Under the pieces are notes generated by a model. The model made no database searches. It worked only from the letters and a program-made list of their open reading frames with translations, and was not told the origin of the DNA. A program made the translations under genes and the position numbers. Below are positions 25,656 through 34,581 of a DNA stretch of 64,000 nucleotides, one piece after another. The DNA comes from Lachnospiraceae bacterium (GTDB lineage Bacteria; Bacillota; Clostridia; Lachnospirales; Lachnospiraceae), in assembly GCA_029012365.1 (NCBI GenBank), contig JAQXLY010000036.1, forward strand, positions 1 to 64,000. Reading direction: 5' to 3'. Each line of letters begins with the position of its first letter. The first letter of the stretch is position 1.

Positions 25656-26459
25656 GTGGATTTTCTGAATTATGGTTTTATGAAAAATGCTCTGGCGGCG
25701 ATATGTATCATAACTCCGTTGTTCGGTTTGCTCGGAACTATGATTGTTAATAATCGTATGGCGTTTTTTTCGGATGCCCTTGGGCATTCTGCCCTGACAG
25801 GAATGGCAATCGGTGTGTTGCTCGGTTTTGCCGGGACAGACATTCCCATGCTTTTATTTGCACTTTTGTTTGCACTGGTCTTAAAGCACATGGAGAGGAA
25901 AAGCTCTGCGTCTACCGAGACAATTATTTCCGTGTTTTCCTCACTCGGAACGGCGGTAGGGCTTGTGGTGTTATCCAGAGGCGGCAATTTCTCTAAGTAT
26001 TCCGCTCTTCTGGTGGGTGATATTCTGAGTATTTCAACAAAGGAAATCGGATATTTGCTTGCGGTTCTTGCAGTGACATTTTTGTTCTGGCTGTTTTGCT
26101 TTAATAAGCTGCATGCCGCAAGCGTAAATAAAAGCCTTGCAAAGAGCAAAGGAATTCCGGTTCGTCTGATTGAGGATTTGTTTGCGGTACTCATTGCGGT
26201 AATTGTTATGCTTTCCATTAAGTGGGTAGGCATTTTAATTATTAACGCGCTACTGATATTGCCGGCAGCGTCAGCGTCTAATATTTCATCAAATATGCGG
26301 GAGTATCATCTGTTTTCTGTGATTTTGTCGGTGGCTTCCGGATTGATAGGGCTTGTTCTGGCGTATTATCTTAATGCAGCTGCCGGACCTGTGATTGTCA
26401 TTGTGGCTGCGGTATTTTTTGCGGTAACTTTTTTTGCAAGGTCATGGTTTCGCTCTTAA
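25656..26459 (+). CDS. znuB: zinc ABC transporter permease
   Basis: The 267-residue ABC-3 family permease has seven or eight membrane segments, with FFSDALGHSALTGMAIG and the conserved IKWVGILIINALLILPAASA. The GTG at 25656 is preferred because the AAAGGAGGAG ribosome site (25641-25650) sits inside the coding region of the longer ATG 25632 reading. Third gene of the znuACB operon. Confidence 0.9.
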   Translation: MDFLNYGFMKNALAAICIITPLFGLLGTMIVNNRMAFFSDALGHSALTGMAIGVLLGFAGTDIPMLLFALLFALVLKHMERKSSASTETIISVFSSLGTAVGLVVLSRGGNFSKYSALLVGDILSISTKEIGYLLAVLAVTFLFWLFCFNKLHAASVNKSLAKSKGIPVRLIEDLFAVLIAVIVMLSIKWVGILIINALLILPAASASNISSNMREYHLFSVILSVASGLIGLVLAYYLNAAAGPVIVIVAAVFFAVTFFARSWFRS

Positions 26460-26479
26460 AGTGACAGGGGGAGGTTAAA

Positions 26480-27601
26480 ATGCAGGATAAGGATATTTAC
26501 AAGCGGATACTGGTGAATCTTTTAGTAACACTGACGGGGGTGGTGCTTTGTGTTTTGTTTTTGGGAAAGGCTCTGCGATTTTTTCTGCCGTTTGTAATCG
26601 GATTTGTTATTGCCGCGATTGCGAATCCGATGGTGCGTTTTCTTGAAAAGAAGATGAAGGTAAAGCGTAAGTACGGTTCCGCTATTATTATTATTCTGGT
26701 ATTAGCGGCAGTAATCGGGCTCATATATCTGCTCGGATATATTCTTCTGCGTCAGCTGGCGGGGTTAATCGGAGATATTCCGGCATTGCTTGAAAAGGCA
26801 CAGGAGTTGTTAAGTGAAGTATCCGTGAAGCTTAACGGATTCTATGAAAAGCTTCCGGCAACGCTTCAGAGCGGAATCGGAAATGTGGGACACAGTCTGG
26901 AAGAATGGCTGAATAAGACAATGTCGGGGTTTGAGATGCCGTCCATCAGTACCGCGGGAGGCTATGTGGGAAGCTTTATTGAGGGTATCTTAATTGCAAT
27001 CATTACGATTCTTGCCGCGTACTTCTTCATTGCGGACAGAGACAGGCTGGTAGACGGAGTGAAAAAGATTACGCCGAGCTCGGTTCAGGAGTATTACGGG
27101 CTGGCAGTGAACAATATTAAGTCGGCTATCGGTGGCTATTTCAAGGCACAATTTAAGATTATGCTGATTATTATTATCATCTTGTTTATAGGCTTCGAGG
27201 CACTGGGTGTAGATTACTCTTTTTTGTTAGCGCTTTTAATTGCGTTTCTTGACCTGCTTCCTGTGTTCGGAACGGGAACGGTTATCGGTCCGTGGGTGGT
27301 CGTGGATATTATTACGGGAAGCTATATAGAAGCTATTGTTCTGACGGTACTGTATCTTGTGTGCCAGTTTACAAAGCAGATGCTTCAGCCGAAAATGGTA
27401 GGTGACAGTATCGGACTGAATCCGTTGTTGACCTTATTTTTCATGTTTGTAGGGTATCGCTTAGGCGGAATTTTCGGTATGATTGTCGGAATTCCGGCAG
27501 GGATGATTCTTGTGAATTTTTACAGAATCGGTATTTTTGACAGACTGATCAGAGGATTTAAAATCATTGCAAACAGCATCAATGAATACCGGAAATATTA
27601 G
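26480..27601 (+). CDS. AI-2E family transporter (YtvI-like membrane protein)
   Basis: The 373-residue protein fits PF01594: hydrophobic pairs at the N-terminus (LRFFLPFVIGFVIAAIANPM), a ~100-residue extracytoplasmic helical stretch, and the conserved DLLPVFGTGTVIGPW and PKMVGDSIGLNPL motifs. Members transport autoinducer-2, ions or unknown solutes, and the YtvI branch is linked to sporulation in Firmicutes. GGGGGAGG precedes the ATG, 20 bp after znuB. The substrate here is unknown. Confidence 0.88.
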   Translation: MQDKDIYKRILVNLLVTLTGVVLCVLFLGKALRFFLPFVIGFVIAAIANPMVRFLEKKMKVKRKYGSAIIIILVLAAVIGLIYLLGYILLRQLAGLIGDIPALLEKAQELLSEVSVKLNGFYEKLPATLQSGIGNVGHSLEEWLNKTMSGFEMPSISTAGGYVGSFIEGILIAIITILAAYFFIADRDRLVDGVKKITPSSVQEYYGLAVNNIKSAIGGYFKAQFKIMLIIIIILFIGFEALGVDYSFLLALLIAFLDLLPVFGTGTVIGPWVVVDIITGSYIEAIVLTVLYLVCQFTKQMLQPKMVGDSIGLNPLLTLFFMFVGYRLGGIFGMIVGIPAGMILVNFYRIGIFDRLIRGFKIIANSINEYRKY

Positions 27602-27647
27602 ATGAGTACGAAAACAGGAAAATCGGACCGGAAACAGCAGGTGTGCT

Positions 27648-28433
27648 GTGCGAAAGGGGGCGGCTTTGTTGCGGCAGGATGCAATTTCCGTAGAGGAACT
27701 GAACGAGCTTTTAATTCGCTATTCTATTGGAAAGAAGCCGCTGGCGGCATTGCTTGGCTGGGGGGCTACTACGGTACTTCGTTATGCGGACGGGGTGTGT
27801 CCCGCGGGGGAATACGGTACTCATTTAAGAAAATTGTATGAGGAGCCGCTGTTTTATTTAGAAATTCTGGAAGAGAATAAGGACAGAATAACACCGGTGG
27901 CATACAAGAAGAGTAAAAACGCGGTACTTAGGTATCTGACTTCATCAAAGCTTTGGTGCGGCGTGCAGTATGTGATTGAGCGGGCGAAGGCAGATATTTC
28001 ACCTTTTCGTGTGGTAATGACTTTATACTATGCACAGGCGTTCTCACTGGGACTGACAGACGGTGCGATATTCACGGAGGAATGTGATTTGTCGGGAGAA
28101 GGAGTACCGTATGCCTTTTATCATGAACAGCTTAGGAGTACCGGAATTTGCTATCGCTTTTCAACGGAAGGGTTGTTTACAAAAGAGGAAGAATTATTTT
28201 TGGATGCATCATACCGTCTGCTTTTGTGGTACGGACCGGCAGAGCTTCAACAGATTTTTTCTGCGGAGCGGAAATATATTCGTATCAGCCGGATGGAGGG
28301 CGGCGGTAAGAAAATAAAGAATGCCGCTATCGGCGGCTATTTTAAAAAGGTGGTACAGGCGTATAAAATTACCCGTCCGGAGGAGTTTAACTCCTATTTC
28401 GCAGAACGGACGGGACGCATAAGAAAGAGATAA
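27648..28433 (+). CDS. Panacea (DUF4065/SocA-like) domain protein with N-terminal HTH
   Basis: The 261-residue protein combines an MqsA-like helix-turn-helix segment (GKKPLAALLGWGATTVLRYADG, residues ~29-50) with a Panacea domain (VVMTLYYAQAFSLGLTDGAIFTEECDLSGEGVPYAFYHEQ). Panacea proteins are antitoxins that neutralise many unrelated toxins encoded beside them. No toxin gene adjoins: an AI-2E protein lies upstream and convergent typA downstream. It may be an orphan antitoxin or a regulator. The GTG at 27648 is the best start, 47 bp after the previous stop. Confidence 0.72.
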   Translation: MRKGAALLRQDAISVEELNELLIRYSIGKKPLAALLGWGATTVLRYADGVCPAGEYGTHLRKLYEEPLFYLEILEENKDRITPVAYKKSKNAVLRYLTSSKLWCGVQYVIERAKADISPFRVVMTLYYAQAFSLGLTDGAIFTEECDLSGEGVPYAFYHEQLRSTGICYRFSTEGLFTKEEELFLDASYRLLLWYGPAELQQIFSAERKYIRISRMEGGGKKIKNAAIGGYFKKVVQAYKITRPEEFNSYFAERTGRIRKR

Positions 28434-28439
28434 TATGAG

Positions 28440-28536
28440 GAAACGTAGCGGCATTTAGCGAGGTGTTTTCGAGCTTAGTGACCGCTACGTTTCTGCATGT
28501 GCGAGAGTGGGGGCTTATGGAATAATGTAAGTCCCC
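28440..28536. terminator. tandem hairpins between convergent genes
   Basis: GAAACGTAGCGG (28440-28451) and CCGCTACGTTTC (28482-28493) form a perfect 12-bp stem. A second stem pairs GGGGGCTTA (28509-28517) with TAAGTCCCC (28528-28536). They lie between the Panacea gene and typA and probably separate their transcripts. T-runs are weak, so the first may be a dispersed repeat instead. Confidence 0.55.
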
Positions 28537-28549
28537 GACTTTTGGGAGT

Positions 28550-30382
28550 CTAGTTCTTTCTCATTGCCGCTCTCTTACGCAGCGTCGGGTCCAGAATCTT
28601 TTTTCTGATACGCAACGATGTTGGAGTAACCTCTAAAAGCTCATCCGTATCGATAAATTCAATCGACTGCTCCAGACTCAGGATACGCGGAGGAGAGAGG
28701 CGCAATGCATCGTCCGCCGAGGAGGAACGGGTATTAGTGAGCTGCTTTTTCTTGCAGACATTTACTTCGATGTCCTCAGGCTTTCCGGTCTGTCCGATAA
28801 CCATACCCGCATATACCTTTTCACCGGCACCGATGAAAAGAATACCGCGTTCCTGCGCGTTATATAAGCCGTAGGTAATGGCCTCACCGGTTTCAAAAGC
28901 AATCAGGCTTCCCTGCTTGCGGTACTGGATATCGCCCTTGTATGGGGCGTAATCATCGAACAGTGTATTCAAAATACCGTTTCCCTTTGTGTCTGTCATA
29001 AATTCACCGCGGTAGCCGATAAGACCTCTGGATGGAATTGAAAACTCAAGACGGGTATAACCGCCGCTTGCGGTAGACATACCGATGAGCTCGCCCTTAC
29101 GGCTGCTGAGCTTCTCGATTACCGTACCGGAAAATTCCTCGGGTACGTCAATGATGGCACGCTCCATCGGCTCAAGCTTCCTTCCGTTTTCGTCGGTTTT
29201 ATAAAGCACCTCAGGCTTGCTGACTGCAAATTCGTAGCCTTCGCGGCGCATGTTCTCAATAAGAACGGAAAGGTGAAGCTCACCTCTGCCGGATACCTTA
29301 AAGCTCTCTGTAGTATCGGTTTCCTCCACACGCAGGCTGACATCGGTATTCAATTCGCGGAAAAGTCTGTCACGCAGGTGTCTGGAGGTGACAAATTTCC
29401 CTTCCTGACCGGCAAACGGAGAATCGTTTACGATAAAATGCATGGCAAGAGTCGGCTCGGAAATCTTCTGGAACGGAATCGGCTCCGGATGCTCCGGTGA
29501 GCATAAGGTATCGCCGATATGAATGTCGGTAATACCGGAGATTGCCACAATGGAACCTACTCCCGCTTCCGTTACCTCAACCTTTTTCAGACCGTCAAAT
29601 TCGTACAGCTTACTGATCTTTACCTTCTTGCATTTATCCGGTTCGTGTGCGTTTGTCACTACCACTTCCTGATTCACACGGATGCTGCCGTTATCTACCT
29701 TACCCACACCGATACGGCCGACGTATTCGTTATAGTCGATGGTGCTGATTAAGAGCTGTGTACCGGCATCCGGGTCACCCTCCGGGGCAGGAATATAGTC
29801 AAGAATGGTTTCAAACAGCGGCTGCATGCTTTCCGGCTTTTCATCCAGCTCAAGAATTGCCACGCCGGTTTTTGCGGATGCGAAAACGAACGGACAGTCC
29901 AGCTGTTCGTCGGAGGCATCCAGTTCGATAAAGAGCTCTAAGACCTCGTCGATGACTTCCTTCGGACGTGCCTCCGGTCTGTCGATTTTATTGATACATA
30001 CAATAACCGGAAGGTTAAGCTCCAGTGCCTTTTTTAAGACAAATTTTGTCTGCGGCATGGCACCCTCAAAAGCATCTACTACAAGAATGACGCCATTTAC
30101 CATTTTCAGGACACGTTCCACTTCGCCGCCGAAGTCAGCATGTCCCGGAGTATCAATAATGTTAATTTTGGTATCCTTGTAATAAACTGCCGTGTTTTTG
30201 GATAAAATGGTAATACCGCGTTCCCGTTCGATATCGTTAGAGTCCATGACACGTTCCTGAACTGCCTGATTCTGACGGAATACGCCGCTTTGCTTTAACA
30301 ACTCGTCGACTAAAGTGGTTTTACCGTGGTCAACATGAGCAATGATTGCGATGTTTCGTATGTTTTCCTTCTTTGTAATCAT
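28550..30382 (-). CDS. typA: ribosome-associated GTPase TypA/BipA
   Basis: The 610-residue translational GTPase has G1 AHVDHGKTT, the switch I region with ERERGITI, G3 DTPGHADFGGEVERV, and G4 NKIDRPEA. C-terminal EF-G-like domains include SGRGELHLSVLIE and PSRGLIGYRGEFMTDT, a hallmark of TypA. It acts on 70S ribosomes in stress adaptation and subunit assembly. ATG 30382 follows AAAGGA by six bases; the next upstream ATG gives a five-residue extension. Convergent with the Panacea gene and divergent from the SSB gene. Confidence 0.96.
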   Translation of the reverse strand: MITKKENIRNIAIIAHVDHGKTTLVDELLKQSGVFRQNQAVQERVMDSNDIERERGITILSKNTAVYYKDTKINIIDTPGHADFGGEVERVLKMVNGVILVVDAFEGAMPQTKFVLKKALELNLPVIVCINKIDRPEARPKEVIDEVLELFIELDASDEQLDCPFVFASAKTGVAILELDEKPESMQPLFETILDYIPAPEGDPDAGTQLLISTIDYNEYVGRIGVGKVDNGSIRVNQEVVVTNAHEPDKCKKVKISKLYEFDGLKKVEVTEAGVGSIVAISGITDIHIGDTLCSPEHPEPIPFQKISEPTLAMHFIVNDSPFAGQEGKFVTSRHLRDRLFRELNTDVSLRVEETDTTESFKVSGRGELHLSVLIENMRREGYEFAVSKPEVLYKTDENGRKLEPMERAIIDVPEEFSGTVIEKLSSRKGELIGMSTASGGYTRLEFSIPSRGLIGYRGEFMTDTKGNGILNTLFDDYAPYKGDIQYRKQGSLIAFETGEAITYGLYNAQERGILFIGAGEKVYAGMVIGQTGKPEDIEVNVCKKKQLTNTRSSSADDALRLSPPRILSLEQSIEFIDTDELLEVTPTSLRIRKKILDPTLRKRAAMRKN

Positions 30383-30448
30383 ACCGGGTCCTTTCATTTA
30401 TGGAATACTCCATATACCTGTCGCATGAATTGCGACATTACCTTCCTA

Positions 30449-30476
30449 AGTATAGCATATTTTTTTGTTTTGGCAA
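30449..30476 (-). promoter_or_regulatory. typA promoter
   Basis: On the minus strand TTGCCA (30476-30471), 16 bases, TATACT (30454-30449). Confidence 0.65.
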
Positions 30477-30722
30477 GAAAAAAATGTGTGAACCGGTACG
30501 GGATATATTAAGAAATTGTAAATTCTGCATTTTTTTATTGCACGAAATGGGAAAATATGGTAAAATGTGCGTAAAGGCGCATTTTGTCGCAGCTTGCGAT
30601 TGAAATTTACAAAAAAAGGGAATACACACTTCTAAAACATGTATAAATGGCATAAAAATAAAATGTGGGCAGGAAAAGGAACTGCCGGAGAAACAGGAGA
30701 AAAAAGAAGGGAGTCATACGAG

Positions 30723-31352
30723 ATGACAGATAAGGTATTTGAGAACAACCAGGTGAGCATTGTAGGAGAGATAATCAGCGAGTTTACGTACAGCCATGAG
30801 GTATTCGGAGAAAGCTTTTATATGGTGGAGCTTTCGGTGAATCGGTTAAGTGATTCGAATGATGTAATTCCTGTCATGGTATCGGAGCGTTTGCTTGATG
30901 TAGGGAACAGCTACGTGGGAAAATTTGCACATATTCAGGGACAGTTCCGCTCTTATAACCGTCATGAGGAGAGCAGAAACCGTCTGGTGCTTTCGGTGTT
31001 TGCAAGGGAAATCCGCCTTGAGGATGAACCGGACGAGAGTGTTAAGCCGAATTACATTTTTTTGGACGGGTATGTTTGCAAGCCGCCGATTTACCGTAAA
31101 ACACCTCTCGGCAGAGAAATTGCGGATGTGCTTCTGGCAGTAAATCGTCCTTACGGAAAATCCGACTATATCCCGTGCATCTGCTGGGGAAGAAATGCCA
31201 GATTTGCCGACAGCTTCACGGTAGGGGGTCACGTGCAGCTCTGGGGGAGAATTCAGAGCAGAGAATATCAGAAGAAATTATCGGAAACTGAGTTCGAAAA
31301 GAGAGTGGCGTATGAGGTGTCGGTAAGCAAATTGGAATATTTTGAGGAGTAG
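30723..31352 (+). CDS. single-stranded DNA-binding protein-like, two OB-folds
   Basis: The 209-residue protein appears to contain two SSB/PriB-type OB domains: residues ~8-105 (VSIVGEIISEFTYSHEVFGE, GQFRSYNR) and ~115-209 (NYIFLDGYVCKPPIYRKTPLGREIADVLLAVNR, PCICWGRNARFA, VQLWGRIQSREY). The second half is the more canonical one. The usual acidic SSB tail is absent. A duplicated SSB of this kind is common in Lachnospiraceae. ATG 30723 follows AAGGGAG. The role in replication or mobile-element biology is not settled by context. Confidence 0.7.
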   Translation: MTDKVFENNQVSIVGEIISEFTYSHEVFGESFYMVELSVNRLSDSNDVIPVMVSERLLDVGNSYVGKFAHIQGQFRSYNRHEESRNRLVLSVFAREIRLEDEPDESVKPNYIFLDGYVCKPPIYRKTPLGREIADVLLAVNRPYGKSDYIPCICWGRNARFADSFTVGGHVQLWGRIQSREYQKKLSETEFEKRVAYEVSVSKLEYFEE

Positions 31353-31379
31353 AAAATACGAAAATAATGATATATAATT

Positions 31380-31424
31380 GGGAGAGCTTCATTCTGTACA
31401 GGACGTTTGAAGCCCTCCCTTTTT
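31380..31424 (+). terminator. terminator of the SSB-like gene
   Basis: GGGAGAGCTTCA (31380-31391) pairs with TGAAGCCCTCCC (31408-31419), followed by TTTTT. Confidence 0.85.
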
Positions 31425-31473
31425 GTTTTGTTATTGCGTGACAAAGTGTCTGGAAGAAGGTTCGTGGTTTATT

Positions 31474-31501
31474 TTGTCAAATTTCCCAATGTAATTAATA
31501 T
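31474..31501 (+). promoter_or_regulatory. candidate opp operon promoter
   Basis: TTGTCA (31474-31479), 16 bases, TAATAT (31496-31501). It lies directly upstream of the oppB ribosome site, leaving almost no leader, so the true start could differ. Confidence 0.4.
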
Positions 31502-31525
31502 TTTAATTAAAAGGAGATGAACAGC

Positions 31526-32452
31526 TTGGATTCAAAATTGGCATTCTATATTGTAAAGCGTGTGTTGCTTGCGGTTTTTACGGTATTTCTTGTCATTACG
31601 ATTACATTTTTTGTTATGAAGGCAATTCCGGGAGGACCTTTCCTCAGTGAAAAGTCGCCGAGTCCGGCAGTTACGGCACAGCTTGAGGCAAAGTACGGTC
31701 TGGACAAGCCCATCTTTGAACAATATATTACGTACCTGGAAGATGTACTTCATTTTGATTTCGGTCCGTCCATTAAAAACCGCGGACGTAATGTAACCGA
31801 TTTGATTTTAGAAGGCTTCCGTGTCAGCGGTAAGCTTGGAATTATTGCAGCAGCCATTGCTATTGTATTTGGTCTGGTGTTAGGTTCTTTGGCGGCAGTG
31901 TTTCATGATAAGGCTCTGGATAAGGTAATTATGGTGCTTTCTACGGGAAGTGTGGCAATGCCGTCCTTTGTTATCGCGACTATTTTGCTTCTGGCATTTT
32001 GTGTAAAGCTTCCGATATTTCCGTCCAACGGTTCCACGACCGCAGGACTGGTATTGCCGGTTATTGCGTTAAGCCTGTATCCGATGGCGTATATTACACG
32101 GCTGACGCGTTCCGGTATGTTAGATGTACTCGGCCAGGACTATATCCGTACCGCAAGGGCAAAGGGGGTATCTCCGGTTAAGGTTATCTTTAAGCATTCC
32201 CTGAAAAATGCGGTTACTCCGGTAATTACCTATGTGGGACCGATGATTGCCTATATTCTTACCGGTAGTCTTGTGGTGGAGCAGATTTTCGTTGTACCGG
32301 GGATTGGAAAGTTTTTCTTCTCAAGCATTATCAACCGTGATTATCCGATGGTGATGGGAACTACCATTTTCCTTGCGACTATCATGGTGATTATGACACT
32401 GATTTCCGATATCTGTTATAAAATCTTCGACCCGCGTGTCGATTTGTCATAA
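31526..32452 (+). CDS. oppB: oligopeptide ABC transporter permease
   Basis: The ~308-residue permease has the N-terminal YIVKRVLLAVFTVFLVITIT segment, PGGPF, and the BPD_transp_1 EAA loop (YIRTARAKGVSPVKVIFKHS). It is the inner membrane partner of OppC in di/oligopeptide uptake. A TTG start at 31526 is favoured: the AAGGAG site touches ATG 31517 directly but lies nine bases from TTG. First gene of the oppBCDFA operon. Confidence 0.93.
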   Translation: MDSKLAFYIVKRVLLAVFTVFLVITITFFVMKAIPGGPFLSEKSPSPAVTAQLEAKYGLDKPIFEQYITYLEDVLHFDFGPSIKNRGRNVTDLILEGFRVSGKLGIIAAAIAIVFGLVLGSLAAVFHDKALDKVIMVLSTGSVAMPSFVIATILLLAFCVKLPIFPSNGSTTAGLVLPVIALSLYPMAYITRLTRSGMLDVLGQDYIRTARAKGVSPVKVIFKHSLKNAVTPVITYVGPMIAYILTGSLVVEQIFVVPGIGKFFFSSIINRDYPMVMGTTIFLATIMVIMTLISDICYKIFDPRVDLS

Positions 32453-32465
32453 GGGAGGATGAAAC

Positions 32466-33548
32466 GTGAAAAAAGAGATAAACAGTATGCCGAAAAAGAA
32501 TCCCTTAAGTCTCCAGCTGAATCTGCAAAGCTTTGAGCAGGCAACAGAGGAGGAAAAATATATGCAGCAGCGTATGCGCGAGAGCACTACCTTTTTTAAG
32601 GACGGTATGAGACGTCTGAAAAAGAACAAGATTGCCATGACCTGCTTTTGCATTGTTGTTCTGATTGTACTGATTGCAGCATTTGTTCCGCTTTTCTATC
32701 CGTACAGCTACGAGGATCAGCTCGGTGTTGTAGCAGGACAAAAGACGGATTCTTCTTATAATAACCTGCGTCCGTTTGAGTATGGTGAGACGGAGCTTGC
32801 ACGCATCGAAAACGGCGAATTTATTTTTCCGCACATTTTCGGTACGGACGCACACGGCCGCGATTATGCAATCCGCGTCATCTACGGCACACGGATTTCC
32901 CTTCTGGCAGGCTTCTTTGCAAGCATTATTGTGCTTGTTATCGGTGCGATTTACGGTTCGATTTCGGGATATTACGGCGGCAAGGTTGACCTGATTATGA
33001 TGCGGATTGTGGATATCATTTATTCGCTGCCGGATTTGCTGATGATTATTTTGTTTGCAACCGTGTTAAAGCAGACTCTGGAGCCTGCACTCGAAGGAAC
33101 CGTACTTGCAAAGCTCGGTACGGGAATGATTAGTATCTTTATCGTGTTTGCACTGCTTTACTGGGTAGGTATGGCACGTTTAGTCCGCGGCCAGATTCTT
33201 ACCATTAAGCAGCAGGATTATGTTTTAAACGCACGTTCCATCGGCGCAAAGGGCGGGCACATTATCCGTCGTCATATGCTGCCGAACTGTATCAGTGTTC
33301 TGATTATTTCCACGGCGCTGCAGATTCCTTCGGCTATCTTTACCGAAAGCTATCTGTCCTTCCTTGGTCTGGGCGTTTCCATGCCGATGCCGAGTCTCGG
33401 CTCACTTGCATCCGAGGCATTAAGCGGCGTGTATTCCTATTCCTACCGTCTGGTAATTCCGGCGGTAATGATTTGTCTGATTGTTCTTTCGTTAAATCTT
33501 CTGGGTGACGGTCTGCGTGATGCGTTTGACCCGAAGTTAAAAAAGTAA
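32466..33548 (+). CDS. oppC: oligopeptide ABC transporter permease
   Basis: The 360-residue permease has the OppC_N region (MRRLKKNKIAMTCFCIVVL), GTDAHGRDYAIRVIYGTRIS, and the EAA loop QDYVLNARSIGAKGGHIIRRH. A GTG start at 32466 follows GGGAGGA. The ~45-residue N-terminal cytoplasmic extension is typical of Firmicute OppC. It forms the translocation pore with OppB. Confidence 0.94.
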   Translation: MKKEINSMPKKNPLSLQLNLQSFEQATEEEKYMQQRMRESTTFFKDGMRRLKKNKIAMTCFCIVVLIVLIAAFVPLFYPYSYEDQLGVVAGQKTDSSYNNLRPFEYGETELARIENGEFIFPHIFGTDAHGRDYAIRVIYGTRISLLAGFFASIIVLVIGAIYGSISGYYGGKVDLIMMRIVDIIYSLPDLLMIILFATVLKQTLEPALEGTVLAKLGTGMISIFIVFALLYWVGMARLVRGQILTIKQQDYVLNARSIGAKGGHIIRRHMLPNCISVLIISTALQIPSAIFTESYLSFLGLGVSMPMPSLGSLASEALSGVYSYSYRLVIPAVMICLIVLSLNLLGDGLRDAFDPKLKK

Positions 33549-33558
33549 GGAGGATATT

Positions 33559-34581
33559 ATGAAGCTATTACAAGTAACTGATTTGCATACCTCCTTTTTT
33601 ACACCGGCCGGTGAAGTAAAGGCGGTAAACGGACTTTCCTTTTCCTTAGAGGAGGGAAAGGTGCTCGGTATTGTGGGTGAGTCCGGCTCCGGGAAGAGTG
33701 TGACAGCTTACTCGGTGTTACAGATTCTTGCAAACTCCGGAAGGATTGTTTCCGGAAGTATAAAGTACAGAGGCGAAGAACTGGTTGGGGCATATAAGGA
33801 AACCATGGGGAAAATCCGCGGAAATAAAATCAGTATTATTTTTCAGGACCCGATGACAAGCCTTAATCCGGTATTTACAATCGGAAACCAGTTAATGGAA
33901 GCGATTATGCTTCATACGGACCGCAACCGTGAGCAGGCGAAGGAACGTGCAATCGAGATGCTTCGTCTCGTAGGCGTAAATGAGCCGGAGAAGCGGATAA
34001 AGCAGTATCCGCATGAGTTTTCCGGCGGTATGCGTCAGCGTGTTATGATTGCAATGGCACTTGCCTGCGAACCGGATATTTTGATTGCGGATGAGCCGAC
34101 AACGGCACTCGATGTAACGATTCAGGCGCAGATTCTTGACCTGATTAAGGATTTGCAGAAGCAGCTCGGTATGTCTGTAATTCTGATTACCCATGACCTC
34201 GGAGTTGTGGCTGAGATGTGTGATGAAGTGATTGTTATGTATGCAGGAGAGGTTTGCGAGCGGGGCACGGCGGATGAGATTTTTTATAATCCGAAGCATG
34301 AATACACTAAGGGTCTGATGCGTTCCGTTCCGACGGTAAGTGACGAGGAACGCCGTCTGGAGCCGATTGGCGGTACACCGGTGGATTTGCTGAATATGCC
34401 GGACGGCTGTCCGTTTGCGCCGCGCTGTGACAGGGCAATGAAGGTTTGCCTTTCTCATAAGGCAAAGGAACTGCTGATTAATGAGAATCATGCTGCAAGC
34501 TGCTGGTATAACTTTAAGGATGCCATTGCAGAGGGCAGAATGACTGAAAAAGAAGTGGAGGAGATGTATAAGGATGAGTGA
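33559..34581 (+). CDS. oppD: oligopeptide ABC transporter ATP-binding protein
   Basis: The 340-residue ATPase has Walker A GESGSGKS, signature FSGGMRQRVMIAMAL, Walker B ILIADEPTTALD, and the C-terminal oligo_HPY region with CPFAPRCDRAMKVC, whose cysteines mark an iron-sulfur cluster site in this family. AAGGAGG precedes the ATG. The stop overlaps the oppF start by eight bases. Confidence 0.95.
   Translation: MKLLQVTDLHTSFFTPAGEVKAVNGLSFSLEEGKVLGIVGESGSGKSVTAYSVLQILANSGRIVSGSIKYRGEELVGAYKETMGKIRGNKISIIFQDPMTSLNPVFTIGNQLMEAIMLHTDRNREQAKERAIEMLRLVGVNEPEKRIKQYPHEFSGGMRQRVMIAMALACEPDILIADEPTTALDVTIQAQILDLIKDLQKQLGMSVILITHDLGVVAEMCDEVIVMYAGEVCERGTADEIFYNPKHEYTKGLMRSVPTVSDEERRLEPIGGTPVDLLNMPDGCPFAPRCDRAMKVCLSHKAKELLINENHAASCWYNFKDAIAEGRMTEKEVEEMYKDE

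Noticed and set aside
27602-27841. Alternative 79-codon frame at the start of the Panacea gene
   Set aside because: It overlaps the Panacea frame completely and has Gly/Cys-rich composition without a recognisable motif.
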